A stretch of 64,000 nt of DNA from contig NZ_GL882511.1 of the NCBI RefSeq assembly GCF_000195595.1, forward strand, positions 124,001 through 188,000, in the 5' to 3' direction. Below, in pieces: positions 51,576 to 59,773 of the stretch (position 1 is its first letter; every line of letters begins with the position of its first letter). Source of the DNA: Actinomyces sp. oral taxon 170 str. F0386 (GTDB lineage Bacteria > Actinomycetota > Actinomycetes > Actinomycetales > Actinomycetaceae). A program made the position numbers and the translations under genes. Below the pieces are notes generated by a model. That model saw only the letters and a program-made list of their open reading frames with translations, did no database searches and was not told the DNA's origin.

Positions 51576-51886
51576 GGGCCGATCCTATGCGCAGCACAGG
51601 TGCCGATGCGCGGCCTCCTCCTGAGGCCCCGACGGTGGGGTGCTGGTATGCCGTATGGGCTGCGCAACCTGCGCTCACATCTGGCCACCTGAGGTGGCGC
51701 CGATCAAGCCCGGCGCGACACGACCGGCCGCCGGCGCCGTCGGCGGCCAGGGTGTCCACCCCAGGTGGATCCGTGCCACCTGACCTCACGGGATTCCAGC
51801 GACCATCACGTTGCTCGAATGCGTGCCCCGGGTCAGGCCCCCACACGGCCAGGCTCCTGCCTAGCGATAGGCCCTAGCATGGGGGC
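51576..51886. promoter_or_regulatory. 311-bp divergent promoter region with two dyads
   Basis: No gene. On the minus strand TAGGAT (51582-51587) lies 6 nt before the epimerase ATG. On the plus strand TAGCAT (51875-51880) lies 6 nt before the GT4 ATG. Both fit leaderless transcripts. Between them are two related dyads, GCCACCT-G-AGGTGGC (51684-51698) and TCCACC-CCA-GGTGGA (51755-51769), and a further half-site GCCACCTGA (51775-51783). They could bind a shared regulator. Confidence 0.5.
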
Positions 51887-53020
51887 ATGCGCGTCACCGT
51901 CGTCACCACCTGGCTCCCCACCGACCGGGCACCCAGCTCGGGCTCCTTCGTCCTGCGCGACAGCGCGGCGATCCGCGACGCCGGACAGGACGTGCGCATC
52001 ATCCACCTGGTCCCGCCCCACCAGGACGACGGCGCCCGCCACCGCACCCTCGAGGGCATGCGGGTCCTGTCCATCCCCATGAAGCCCTCCAACCCGCTGT
52101 CCGTCGCCCGGGCCGCCGACCGGCTGCGTCCCGCGCTCAAGGGCACCGATGTCCTGCACTCCATGGCGATGAGCACGCTCCTGCCGCTGACCGCCCTGGA
52201 CCACGCCCAGGCTCTGACCCTGCCCTGGGTCCACACCGAGCACTGGTCCGGCCTGACCAACCCGGACACACTCGGCCCCGCCCTGCGCGCCGCCATCCCC
52301 GTCGTCGGCCACGGCCTGGCCCGCCCCGACCTGGTGACCGCCGTCTGCGAGTACCTGGCCACCCCGATCCGCGCCCTGCGACGCGGCCTGCCCACCAAAG
52401 TCGTCCCCTGCATCGTCGAGCCCCAGGGCGCGGTGAGCAAGCCATCCGGTGGCGAGGACACCGGCAGCATCAACATGGTCACCGTCGGCGGACTCGTGGA
52501 GCGCAAGGATCCCATGGCCTGCCTCGACGTCCTGACCGAGTTGACTGCCCGGGGAGTCCCGGCCACGATGACCTTCGTGGGAGAGGGGCCGCTGCGCGCC
52601 GACATCGAGGAGCGCCTGGCCGCCGACCCCGCCCTGGGCGAGCGCACCCGCCTGACCGGCAACCTCGACGCCGCGGGCGTACGCGCCGAGCTCGCCCGCG
52701 CCGACGTCTTCATCGGCCCCACCCGCGGGGATAACTTCTTCGTCTCGGCGGCCGAGGCCATCACGAGCGGGCGGCCCGTCGTCGTCTCCGACGCCGGAGG
52801 CCAGGCCGAGTACGTCACCGACGCCAACGGCACGGTCCTGCCCCTGGGGGCCGGCAGCCGGCAGTGGGCCGATGCCGTCGTCGATACCGTGGAGCGCCTC
52901 GCCCCCCTCGGCGCGGCCGCCATCGCCGCCACCATTGGGGACAGCTTCTCCTCGGCCCAGGTGGGTGCTGCCTACCGCCGCCTCCACGAGGAGGTCGCCG
53001 GCGGTTCTCTCACACACTGA
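51887..53020 (+). CDS. GT4-family glycosyltransferase
   Basis: Retaining GT-B glycosyltransferase of 377 residues. The N-terminus MRVTVVTTWLPTDRAPSSGSFVLRDSAAI is typical of GT4 enzymes with a glycine-rich acceptor loop. The C-terminal half has MVTVGGLVERKDPMACLDVL, FVGEGPLRADIEERL, and the EAITSGRPVVVSDAGGQAEYV region with the E-x7-E pattern altered. The message is probably leaderless. It converges with the asparagine-synthetase-like gene. Confidence 0.9.
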   Translation: MRVTVVTTWLPTDRAPSSGSFVLRDSAAIRDAGQDVRIIHLVPPHQDDGARHRTLEGMRVLSIPMKPSNPLSVARAADRLRPALKGTDVLHSMAMSTLLPLTALDHAQALTLPWVHTEHWSGLTNPDTLGPALRAAIPVVGHGLARPDLVTAVCEYLATPIRALRRGLPTKVVPCIVEPQGAVSKPSGGEDTGSINMVTVGGLVERKDPMACLDVLTELTARGVPATMTFVGEGPLRADIEERLAADPALGERTRLTGNLDAAGVRAELARADVFIGPTRGDNFFVSAAEAITSGRPVVVSDAGGQAEYVTDANGTVLPLGAGSRQWADAVVDTVERLAPLGAAAIAATIGDSFSSAQVGAAYRRLHEEVAGGSLTH

Positions 53021-53039
53021 TCGCGCATCGACCTTTTCT

Positions 53040-53071
53040 TCACAGGCGACACGTAGCCGCGTCGTCTGTGA
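53040..53071. terminator. Hairpin between convergent genes
   Basis: TCACAGGCGAC (53040-53050) and GTCGTCTGTGA (53061-53071) pair across a 10-nt loop with one G-U. Flanking CCTTTTCT/GGGAAAGG extends the symmetry. No proper T-run on either strand; probably a bidirectional terminator. Confidence 0.6.
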
Positions 53072-53084
53072 GGGAAAGGACGGT

Positions 53085-54800
53085 TCACTCCTCCGAGGCC
53101 GCCGCCTCCAGCTCAGCCGGGGAGGCCACAGGCAGGTCGGTGAACAGCCGGCACCGCCGGCACCAGGCGTCATTCACGAAGGCACGCGTCCAGAAGCCCA
53201 GGAGCTTGCGCCCGCCCATGAGCTCGGCGGCCGCCACCGGCAGGGGCGTGTCCGTGATGAAGGCCTCGAAGGCCATGGTCGAGTGCAGCGACGCCCACGC
53301 CGAGAAGGTCCGCTCGGCCAGCCCCAGCAGGTGCAGGCGCGACAGCACGGTCTTGAGCCGCGAGCGCGTCTCCTCACTGACCTCGGTGGCGGCGAAGTAG
53401 GGCAGGTCCGCCTCTGCATCACGGCCTGCGGCGTCCGCCTCGGCCCCGGCGGCCAGTGCGGTCGCCCGGGCCCACAGGCGCCCGATGAAGACCGCGTAGA
53501 AGTCCCGTGTGGCCGTCAGCTCCACGGCGCCGCGGTGCCAGGCCTCCCAGAACTCCACGTCCAGCATGGGCAGCGCCCACTCCAGCCCCAGGTGCTCGTA
53601 GGCGCGCATGGAGTTGTTGATGTACTTGGTCTGGCGCTCGCGGACGTTGTAGGACTCCAGGATGCTCTGCACGTCACGCGGACTGCCGGTGAAGGGCCAC
53701 AGCGCCAGGAAGTCGCGGACCTTCGCGGCCCGGTAGGGGTCGGCATAGGCGCGCCGCTGGTCCCCCTGGAGCTCCTGGTGGTGGACGAGGATCGCCCTGG
53801 CCACCCGACCGCGGGTGACGCGTGGTTCCTCCAGGAGGTGCTCGTCGTGCATGTTGCCCACGATCGTGTGCCCCGGCAGGACGACGTCGCCCGGACGCAC
53901 CACGCCGCGCTCCAGGAGGCTGCGCAGGGCGTACCAGTCCTGCACGTGCGGCAGCGCCCCCAGGGCGTAGCCGTACTCCAGGAAGTCGGCTGCGTCCTGC
54001 GTCTGCCAGGCCTCGCGCAGCTCGGCTGGGACGTAGTCAACGGCGTGCCACTCCAGGCCCACCGCCTCGGCCACCTTCCGCGAGACCTCGACCTCCCGGG
54101 TTCCGGGGCGTCCGTAGGTGAAGGCCACCGCCCTGTCCAGGGTGCCGTGAAGTGTCAGCCACGCCACCAGCAGCCTCGAGTCCAGTCCTCCCGACAGGGG
54201 CAGCACGAGCCGCGGTGAGCCCGGCCGGGCCGCCAGGTCCTCCAGGACCCGGCCCATGCCGGCGTCGAGCGCCGCCAGGAGCAGGCCGGAGAACTCCTCG
54301 GGGTCGGTGACCATGGCGGACTCCTCGGAGAACCGCGCCAGGGAGTGGGTGACCGTGCGGGCCCGGCCGGTGTCGCGGTCGATGTGCACGATCGCGCCCT
54401 GCTCGGTCTGGTGGACCCCGGCCAGCAGCGTGTCGGTGCCGGAGATGAAACCGGCGTCCAGGAACTCCCGGCGGGCTCGCGGATCCAGCCGGGGGGCGCT
54501 CAGGGCCCCGCGCATGGCGGTGGCGTCGTCGCTGATGATGAGCCGCCGGCCGTCGGCCCCGTTCTCAAGGGCCCAGAACAGGGGCCAGGAGCGCAGCCGA
54601 TCCTGAGCCAGGATGACCTCATCGTCGTTGACCCGGATGGCGGTCAGGCGTCCCGGGTGGGAGGCGAGGACCTCTGGATCGGTCGGATCAGGGCAGGATG
54701 TGTCGCAACGCATCCACAGGGACTCGGCGGTGCCGTCCGACGGCCCGGTCTGCTGCCACTGCGGACTCGTCAGCCGAAGCTCGACGTCGATAACGTTCAC
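53085..54800 (-). CDS. Asparagine synthetase-like ATP-dependent amidotransferase without N-terminal Cys
   Basis: Protein of 571 residues. The C-terminal synthetase domain has the PP-loop LPLSGGLDSRLLVAWL (S203-R209) that binds ATP. The N-terminal region resembles a degraded class II glutaminase domain (RLTAIRVNDDEVILAQDRLRSWPLFWAL and DPRARREFLDAGFISGTDTLLAGVHQ), but no catalytic cysteine follows the initiator. It may therefore use free ammonia or another nucleophile, as beta-lactam synthetases and some glycan-amidating enzymes do. It lies among glycosyltransferase and uronate genes, so amidation of a sugar uronate is plausible (compare WbpS). The GTG at 54800 has GAGGGCAAC upstream; the frame stays open to 54974 and includes two cysteines there, but without a start that places one at position 2. 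Confidence 0.8.
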   Translation of the reverse strand: MNVIDVELRLTSPQWQQTGPSDGTAESLWMRCDTSCPDPTDPEVLASHPGRLTAIRVNDDEVILAQDRLRSWPLFWALENGADGRRLIISDDATAMRGALSAPRLDPRARREFLDAGFISGTDTLLAGVHQTEQGAIVHIDRDTGRARTVTHSLARFSEESAMVTDPEEFSGLLLAALDAGMGRVLEDLAARPGSPRLVLPLSGGLDSRLLVAWLTLHGTLDRAVAFTYGRPGTREVEVSRKVAEAVGLEWHAVDYVPAELREAWQTQDAADFLEYGYALGALPHVQDWYALRSLLERGVVRPGDVVLPGHTIVGNMHDEHLLEEPRVTRGRVARAILVHHQELQGDQRRAYADPYRAAKVRDFLALWPFTGSPRDVQSILESYNVRERQTKYINNSMRAYEHLGLEWALPMLDVEFWEAWHRGAVELTATRDFYAVFIGRLWARATALAAGAEADAAGRDAEADLPYFAATEVSEETRSRLKTVLSRLHLLGLAERTFSAWASLHSTMAFEAFITDTPLPVAAAELMGGRKLLGFWTRAFVNDAWCRRCRLFTDLPVASPAELEAAASEE

Positions 54801-55091
54801 CGTTGCCCTCAATCCTTCGAAATCCTCTGATCGGTCCGCGGCGTCGAGTCGCCCGAGTAGGCTCGGTGCTGCGGTGCGCCTGCGCCGCTTGACGGCGCTC
54901 AGTGTGTCACAGTTGTGACACGTGACGCGGAAGACGCCCAGCGGATTCCACTGGGCTTCAGCGTTGCCCGACAATAGGGAAGCGCCTCATCGGTTCTTGT
55001 GAGGCGTGAGATGATCGCTCAGCATCCCGTGGGTCGGAAGTCCTACCCACTGTGGGCCGCCGGGACCCATGCACAAGACGGAGGTGACGTC

Positions 55092-56231
55092 ATGAGCGCA
55101 GACAGGCTCATGGTCTTCCACGCTCCTTTTCCGCTTCAGCCGGATCGGGTGGCCGCCTCCATGCTGCGTCCCCTGGCGATGCGACGGGCCTTCGCAGACC
55201 TCGGCTACCGGATCATGGAGGTCACCGGCTACGCCGCGCAGCGGCGTCGGGCGATGGCCCGGGTATGGGCGGCGATCGCGGCAGGGGAGCGAATCGAGTT
55301 CGTCTACAGCGAGAACGCGACCATCCCCAACGCGCTGACCGAGCCGCTCCACCTGCCCGTCCACCCCGTGCTCGACGCCGCCTTCTTCCGTCACTGCCAG
55401 CGCTCCGGCGTGCCCGTTGGCGTCTTCTACCGTGACGTCTACTGGCGCTTCCCCCGATTCCGTGAGGGCATCAACCCGATTCTCGAGGCCGGGCTCCAGG
55501 TCGCCTACCGCAGCGAGCTCATGGCCTTCGACAAGGCGGGCCTCCACCTCTTCCTGCCCAGCCGGGCCATGGCCCGCCACGTCCCCCACGTGGACCCGGC
55601 ACGCATGAGCGCCCTGCCGCCCGGGGCGCCCGACGTCGAGCCCGGTGACGCGTGCGGCAATGGCAGCGACGGCAGTGACGATGGCGGGGACCTCGAGCTG
55701 CTCTTCGTGGGCGTGCTTCAGGACAACTATCGGCTGGACGCCTGCCTCCAGGCTGTGAGCCGGGCCCCGGGAACACGGGTGACACTGTGCGTGCGCCAGG
55801 AGACCTGGGAGGAGACCCGCGAGCACTACACCCCGCTCCTGCCCGCCGGACGGGCCGACGTCGTCCACCGCTCCGGCAGTGATCTCCTACCGCTCTACGA
55901 GCGAGCCGATCTCGGGGTCCTGTTCACCGAGCCCAACCCCTACTGGGACTTCGCAGTCCCCTACAAGCTCTACGAGTACCTGGCCCACGAGCTGCCCGTC
56001 ATCGCCGTGCGTGGGACCCAGACCGGCCGCCTCGTCGAGGAGATGAGGATCGGCTGGGTCCTGGACTACGACACCGATGCACTGAGCGGCCTGCTGCGGC
56101 GTCTGCGGGAGGTCCCCGAGGAGATCGAGGCCGTGCGCCGCCGCATGCGTCAGGTCCTGCCCGATCAGACCTGGAGGGCCCGGGCCCGCACCGTCGCCCA
56201 GGTCCTGGGTGGGACAGAGAGGAAGCCATGA
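55092..56231 (+). CDS. Glycosyltransferase, GT-B fold (GT4-like)
   Basis: Predicted glycosyltransferase of 379 residues. VFYRDVYWRFPRFREGINPI and LHLFLPSRAMARHV lie in the acceptor half. The donor half has LELLFVGVLQDNYRLDACLQAV, the PLYERADLGVLFTEPN stretch and FAVPYKLYEYLAHELPVIAVRGTQTGRLVEE. The ATG at 55092 has a perfect GGAGGTGA ribosome binding site; the frame is open from 54999. The stop overlaps the next start (ATGA), beginning a three-gene coupled operon. Sugar specificity unknown. Confidence 0.85.
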   Translation: MSADRLMVFHAPFPLQPDRVAASMLRPLAMRRAFADLGYRIMEVTGYAAQRRRAMARVWAAIAAGERIEFVYSENATIPNALTEPLHLPVHPVLDAAFFRHCQRSGVPVGVFYRDVYWRFPRFREGINPILEAGLQVAYRSELMAFDKAGLHLFLPSRAMARHVPHVDPARMSALPPGAPDVEPGDACGNGSDGSDDGGDLELLFVGVLQDNYRLDACLQAVSRAPGTRVTLCVRQETWEETREHYTPLLPAGRADVVHRSGSDLLPLYERADLGVLFTEPNPYWDFAVPYKLYEYLAHELPVIAVRGTQTGRLVEEMRIGWVLDYDTDALSGLLRRLREVPEEIEAVRRRMRQVLPDQTWRARARTVAQVLGGTERKP

Positions 56232-57463
56232 CCCGGTTCCCACGAGGTGGGGCGCTGCTGGCCACCCGTATCCACCTGCCCGAGGCCGCTGCCGCCTCCT
56301 TCCGGCTCGACGGTGTCGAACGCGCCCTGGCTCGCCACGGTGTGCCGGTGCGGGCCCTGACCACGACCGTGCCCGGGCGGGACGGAAAACCGGCGCCTCA
56401 GGTCGACGACCCCCGGGGCGTACGCGTCTCGCGCTGGCCGGCCCTGCGAGACGCCAGCGGCTACCTGCGCGGCTATCTGCCCTACCTCTCCTTCGACGTG
56501 CCCCTCGCCCTGCGTCTGGGCCTGGCCTCCCGACCCGATGTCGTCCTCGTCGAGCCGCCGCCCACCACCGGCGTGGTGGCGCGCACCATCTGCGCACTGC
56601 GCCGTCTGCCCTACGTCTGGTACGCCCCTGACGTCTGGTCCGACGCCGCCGCCTCCACCGGTGCCCCGGATACGGTGGTGCGGGCGGTGCGTGCCGCCGA
56701 GTCCTACGCGATGCGTGGTGCCCGGTGCGTCATCGCCATCAACGAGGAGGTCGCCGAGCGCGCCCGCGCCCTGGGCGCCCGCAACGTGGTGGTGGTTCCC
56801 AACGGCATCGACACCGACGTCTTCGAGCCCACCGGCGAGCCGCCCTCCGACGCCGAGCGTGCCGAGCTGGGCATCACCGGCCCCTATCTCATCTACGCCG
56901 GTACGGCCTCGGAGTGGCAGGGAGCGGACATCTTCGCCTCGGCACTGGCACAGGTGCGGCGCACTCACCCCACCGCTCAGATCCTCTACATCGGGCAGGG
57001 CTCGGACTGGGAGAAGATTGCCCAGGTCGCCTCGACTCTGCCGCCCGACCCCGACGGTGCCCCCGCCGTCGTCATGCATGGCCTCATGGACGCCTCTGAC
57101 GCAGCTCGCTGGCAGCGGGGCGCGGTTGCCAGCCTCGTGTCCATCCGTCCGGGGCAGGGCTATGACTTCGCCTACCCCACCAAGGTGCTGGCCGCCCTGG
57201 CCTGCGGCGTCCCGGTGGTCTACGCCGGGGTGGGCCCCGTCGTCGAGGATCTCACCACCCACGACCTGGGATGGGTGGCCGACTACACCGAGGACGACGT
57301 CGCCCGGGCCATGACCCGGGCGCTCGACGAGACCGACCGGATCGCTGCGCAGGACACCTCCCGGGCCCGCCGGCTCCACGCCTGGGTGCGGGACCACCGC
57401 TCCCTGCGAGCCACCGGTGAGGCCGTGGCACGACATCTACGCACGGTGGTGCGCGGCGCATGA
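56228..57463 (+). CDS. GT4-family glycosyltransferase
   Basis: GT-B glycosyltransferase of 411 residues. Visible are the N-terminal ATRIHLPEAAAASFRLDGVERALARHGVPV, DVVLVEPPPTTGVVARTI, VVVVPNGIDTDVFEPTGE (linker to the donor domain), YLIYAGTASEWQGADIFASAL and KVLAALACGVPVVYAGVGPVVED. It is coupled by ATGA overlaps to the glycosyltransferase before it and the large membrane protein after it. Probably WcaI/PelF-like; donor unknown. Confidence 0.9.
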   Translation: MTRFPRGGALLATRIHLPEAAAASFRLDGVERALARHGVPVRALTTTVPGRDGKPAPQVDDPRGVRVSRWPALRDASGYLRGYLPYLSFDVPLALRLGLASRPDVVLVEPPPTTGVVARTICALRRLPYVWYAPDVWSDAAASTGAPDTVVRAVRAAESYAMRGARCVIAINEEVAERARALGARNVVVVPNGIDTDVFEPTGEPPSDAERAELGITGPYLIYAGTASEWQGADIFASALAQVRRTHPTAQILYIGQGSDWEKIAQVASTLPPDPDGAPAVVMHGLMDASDAARWQRGAVASLVSIRPGQGYDFAYPTKVLAALACGVPVVYAGVGPVVEDLTTHDLGWVADYTEDDVARAMTRALDETDRIAAQDTSRARRLHAWVRDHRSLRATGEAVARHLRTVVRGA

Positions 57464-59673
57464 CCTGGATCGTGACCTGGCTCTCTGCCCTGCCGCTGCT
57501 GGTCGCGCTGATCGCCGCGACCTTCGTTCCCGGCTGGCTGCTCCTCGTCGCGGGCGGAGCACGGTTCCGACTGGCGCGCATCGCCTGCGCCCCGGCCCTC
57601 ACCTTCCTGCTCATGGGGCTCGGGGGAGTGCTCTTCCGGGGCCTGGGCGTGTGGTGGCACCTGCCCACCATCATCACCTACCTGCTCCTGTGCGCCGCGG
57701 TCGTCGTCGTGGGGCGATGGCTGTGGGTCAGGCGCAAGGGTCAGGTGCTCACGCTGCGCACCTGGTTCGCCCCCGAACCGGCCCCGCACGGGTTGCCGGC
57801 GCCCAGCCCGTACTCCAGCTCCATGGGAGCGCCGGGTGAGCCCGAGATGCCCGACACCCGCTCCATTCTCGGCTCCCAGCCACTGATGTGGGCCGCCATC
57901 GCGGTCACCTGGATCATCATGATCCTGCCGATCCTGCCCAGATCGTCGCCCACCATCCCGATCCAGTCCGCCGACTCCCTCTACCACTACAACCAGGCCT
58001 GGCTCATTGAGCACACCGGCAACGCCTCGATGCTCGACGGCAACGCAGGCATGTTCGGGATGGACGGTCACCACTCCTTCTACCCGATGGTGTGGCACGA
58101 GATCGTCACCCTCGCCTCGGTCGGCTGGTACCAGGTGGTCCCGGCCACCAACACCCTGCTGCTCGTGGTGCCCCTCGTGTGGCTCATTGGCATGGCCTAC
58201 CTGGCCCGGGTCATCCTCCCGGAGATCCGTGGCTCGGTGTACCTGGTCCTGGGGGCCGGCGCACTCACACCGATCTTCCCCATCCGGCTGCTGACCGACA
58301 CGGCCGTGTGGCCCTACGGGCTGGCTCTGGCTGCGTGCCCGGCCACCGTCGCCTGGGCGGTCGCCGCCTGGCGCCGTGCCGCCTGGCTCATCACCGTGGG
58401 GCGCCGACGCCGTCCCCTCATCGTCCTGGCGGCACCGGCCGCCGCGGTCATGGGCTCAGTCGTCACGCATCCGGCGACCGCGATCATCATCGGCTGGCCC
58501 CTGGTGGCCGTGGCCTGGATGGGGATCGTCCTGGCGGGGATCCGGGGACTGCGTCAGCACGATCGCGCCGCCCGACGACGCGGCATCATCCTGCTGAGCA
58601 TCGCCATCGCTGTCGTCATCGCGGTCGCCGTCTTTGTCATGGCGCCCGGACCGCAGCAGGCGCACTTCGGCAGGCGACCCGACCGCAGCTGGGATCCACT
58701 GTTCGCCAAGCTGGTCATCCCGTTCCTGCTCTATTACGGCGGAGGCGGCTGGGAGATCCGCGCCGCCTACATCATCATGGCCTGCCTCAGTGTGCTCGGC
58801 GCGGTGCTGGCCTACTGGCGCAGGCACCACCGGGGCATCGTGGTGGCCTGGGTCGCCTGCATGCTCCTCATCCTGGCGGCGCTGGCCCCGGTTCCGGTCC
58901 TGTCAGCCATGACCGGCGTGTTCTACAACAACCCGCACCGGATCAAGGCCATGACGGTGGTCCCCGCGCTCCTCCTCGTCACACTCGGGCTGGATGCGCT
59001 GACCGGCTGGTTCCTGGCGTGGCGGCGTCGGCGGGTCGGGAAGGCCGGCACCGCGGCCGACGGCAATGACAGGAGCCCCGATCAGGCCCGGATGAGTCGT
59101 CCTGGAGCCCCGGCGGGCCGAGCACCGGCCGGCCGGATCATCACGAGCAGCCCCGTCGTGGTCGGCGCGCTCGTCCTCATCCTGGGGGTGGCCAGCAGCA
59201 TGAGCGCGGTCAAGGCGGACGTCAAGGGCGCCTTCTCCCCGAAGTACGGCCAGTCCCGTCTGGTGGCCTCACCCGCCGAGATGGACATGATCAAGCGCCT
59301 GAGTACGGAGCTCCCCCCGGACGCCTACGTGCTGGGCGACCCCGTTGCGGGCACCGCCATGCTCCCCTTCATGGCCGGACGCAGCCCGGTATGGATGTTC
59401 GCGGGGCAGGCGGACAGTGACGCCGACGGCCTCTACCTGCGCACCCACTTCCGTGACATCCACTTCGATCCACAGGTGTGCGAGATCGTGCGCCGCCATC
59501 GCATCACCCACTTCTACAGCGACGAGCCGCAGCGCTTCAACGGCGTGGCCAACCAGAAGCTGCGCCCGGGTCTGTACGACGTCGACGTCTCCAACGGCTT
59601 CACCCTCGTCGACCAGGGTGGAACGGCGGCCGTCTACCGCATCGACCTGTGCTGGCCCTCCGGCGAGCAGTAG
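57460..59673 (+). CDS. Large polytopic membrane protein, DUF6541-like (possible GT-C)
   Basis: Membrane protein of 737 residues with about twelve to fourteen hydrophobic segments and an extracytoplasmic C-terminal region of about 130 residues. A large loop after the fourth helix contains SADSLYHYNQAWLIEHTGNASMLDGNAGMF and FYPMVWHEIVTLA, which resemble the acceptor/metal loop of GT-C glycosyltransferases. The C-terminal part reads LPPDAYVLGDPVAGTAMLPFMAGRSPVWMF. It shares this architecture and several motifs with the protein at 61110. Translationally coupled to the preceding GT4. Transfer of a lipid-linked sugar on the outer face is an inference. Confidence 0.75.
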   Translation: MTWIVTWLSALPLLVALIAATFVPGWLLLVAGGARFRLARIACAPALTFLLMGLGGVLFRGLGVWWHLPTIITYLLLCAAVVVVGRWLWVRRKGQVLTLRTWFAPEPAPHGLPAPSPYSSSMGAPGEPEMPDTRSILGSQPLMWAAIAVTWIIMILPILPRSSPTIPIQSADSLYHYNQAWLIEHTGNASMLDGNAGMFGMDGHHSFYPMVWHEIVTLASVGWYQVVPATNTLLLVVPLVWLIGMAYLARVILPEIRGSVYLVLGAGALTPIFPIRLLTDTAVWPYGLALAACPATVAWAVAAWRRAAWLITVGRRRRPLIVLAAPAAAVMGSVVTHPATAIIIGWPLVAVAWMGIVLAGIRGLRQHDRAARRRGIILLSIAIAVVIAVAVFVMAPGPQQAHFGRRPDRSWDPLFAKLVIPFLLYYGGGGWEIRAAYIIMACLSVLGAVLAYWRRHHRGIVVAWVACMLLILAALAPVPVLSAMTGVFYNNPHRIKAMTVVPALLLVTLGLDALTGWFLAWRRRRVGKAGTAADGNDRSPDQARMSRPGAPAGRAPAGRIITSSPVVVGALVLILGVASSMSAVKADVKGAFSPKYGQSRLVASPAEMDMIKRLSTELPPDAYVLGDPVAGTAMLPFMAGRSPVWMFAGQADSDADGLYLRTHFRDIHFDPQVCEIVRRHRITHFYSDEPQRFNGVANQKLRPGLYDVDVSNGFTLVDQGGTAAVYRIDLCWPSGEQ

Positions 59674-59773
59674 CGCGGCCAGTGAGGCAGGACGCCCGGT
59701 CGCCAGCCGGGCGGCGCGAACGAACGAGTATGGTGGACCCGCCACGCCAGAAGCCACGGAAGGACCAACCCGC

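Noticed and set aside
50448-51692. A 414-codon open frame on the plus strand
   Set aside because: Antisense to the 2-epimerase gene; Arg/Gly/Gln/His-rich without any domain pattern.
52872-54218. A 448-codon open frame on the plus strand
   Set aside because: It runs through the end of a GT4 gene and antisense to the asparagine-synthetase-like gene; composition is that of a shadow frame.
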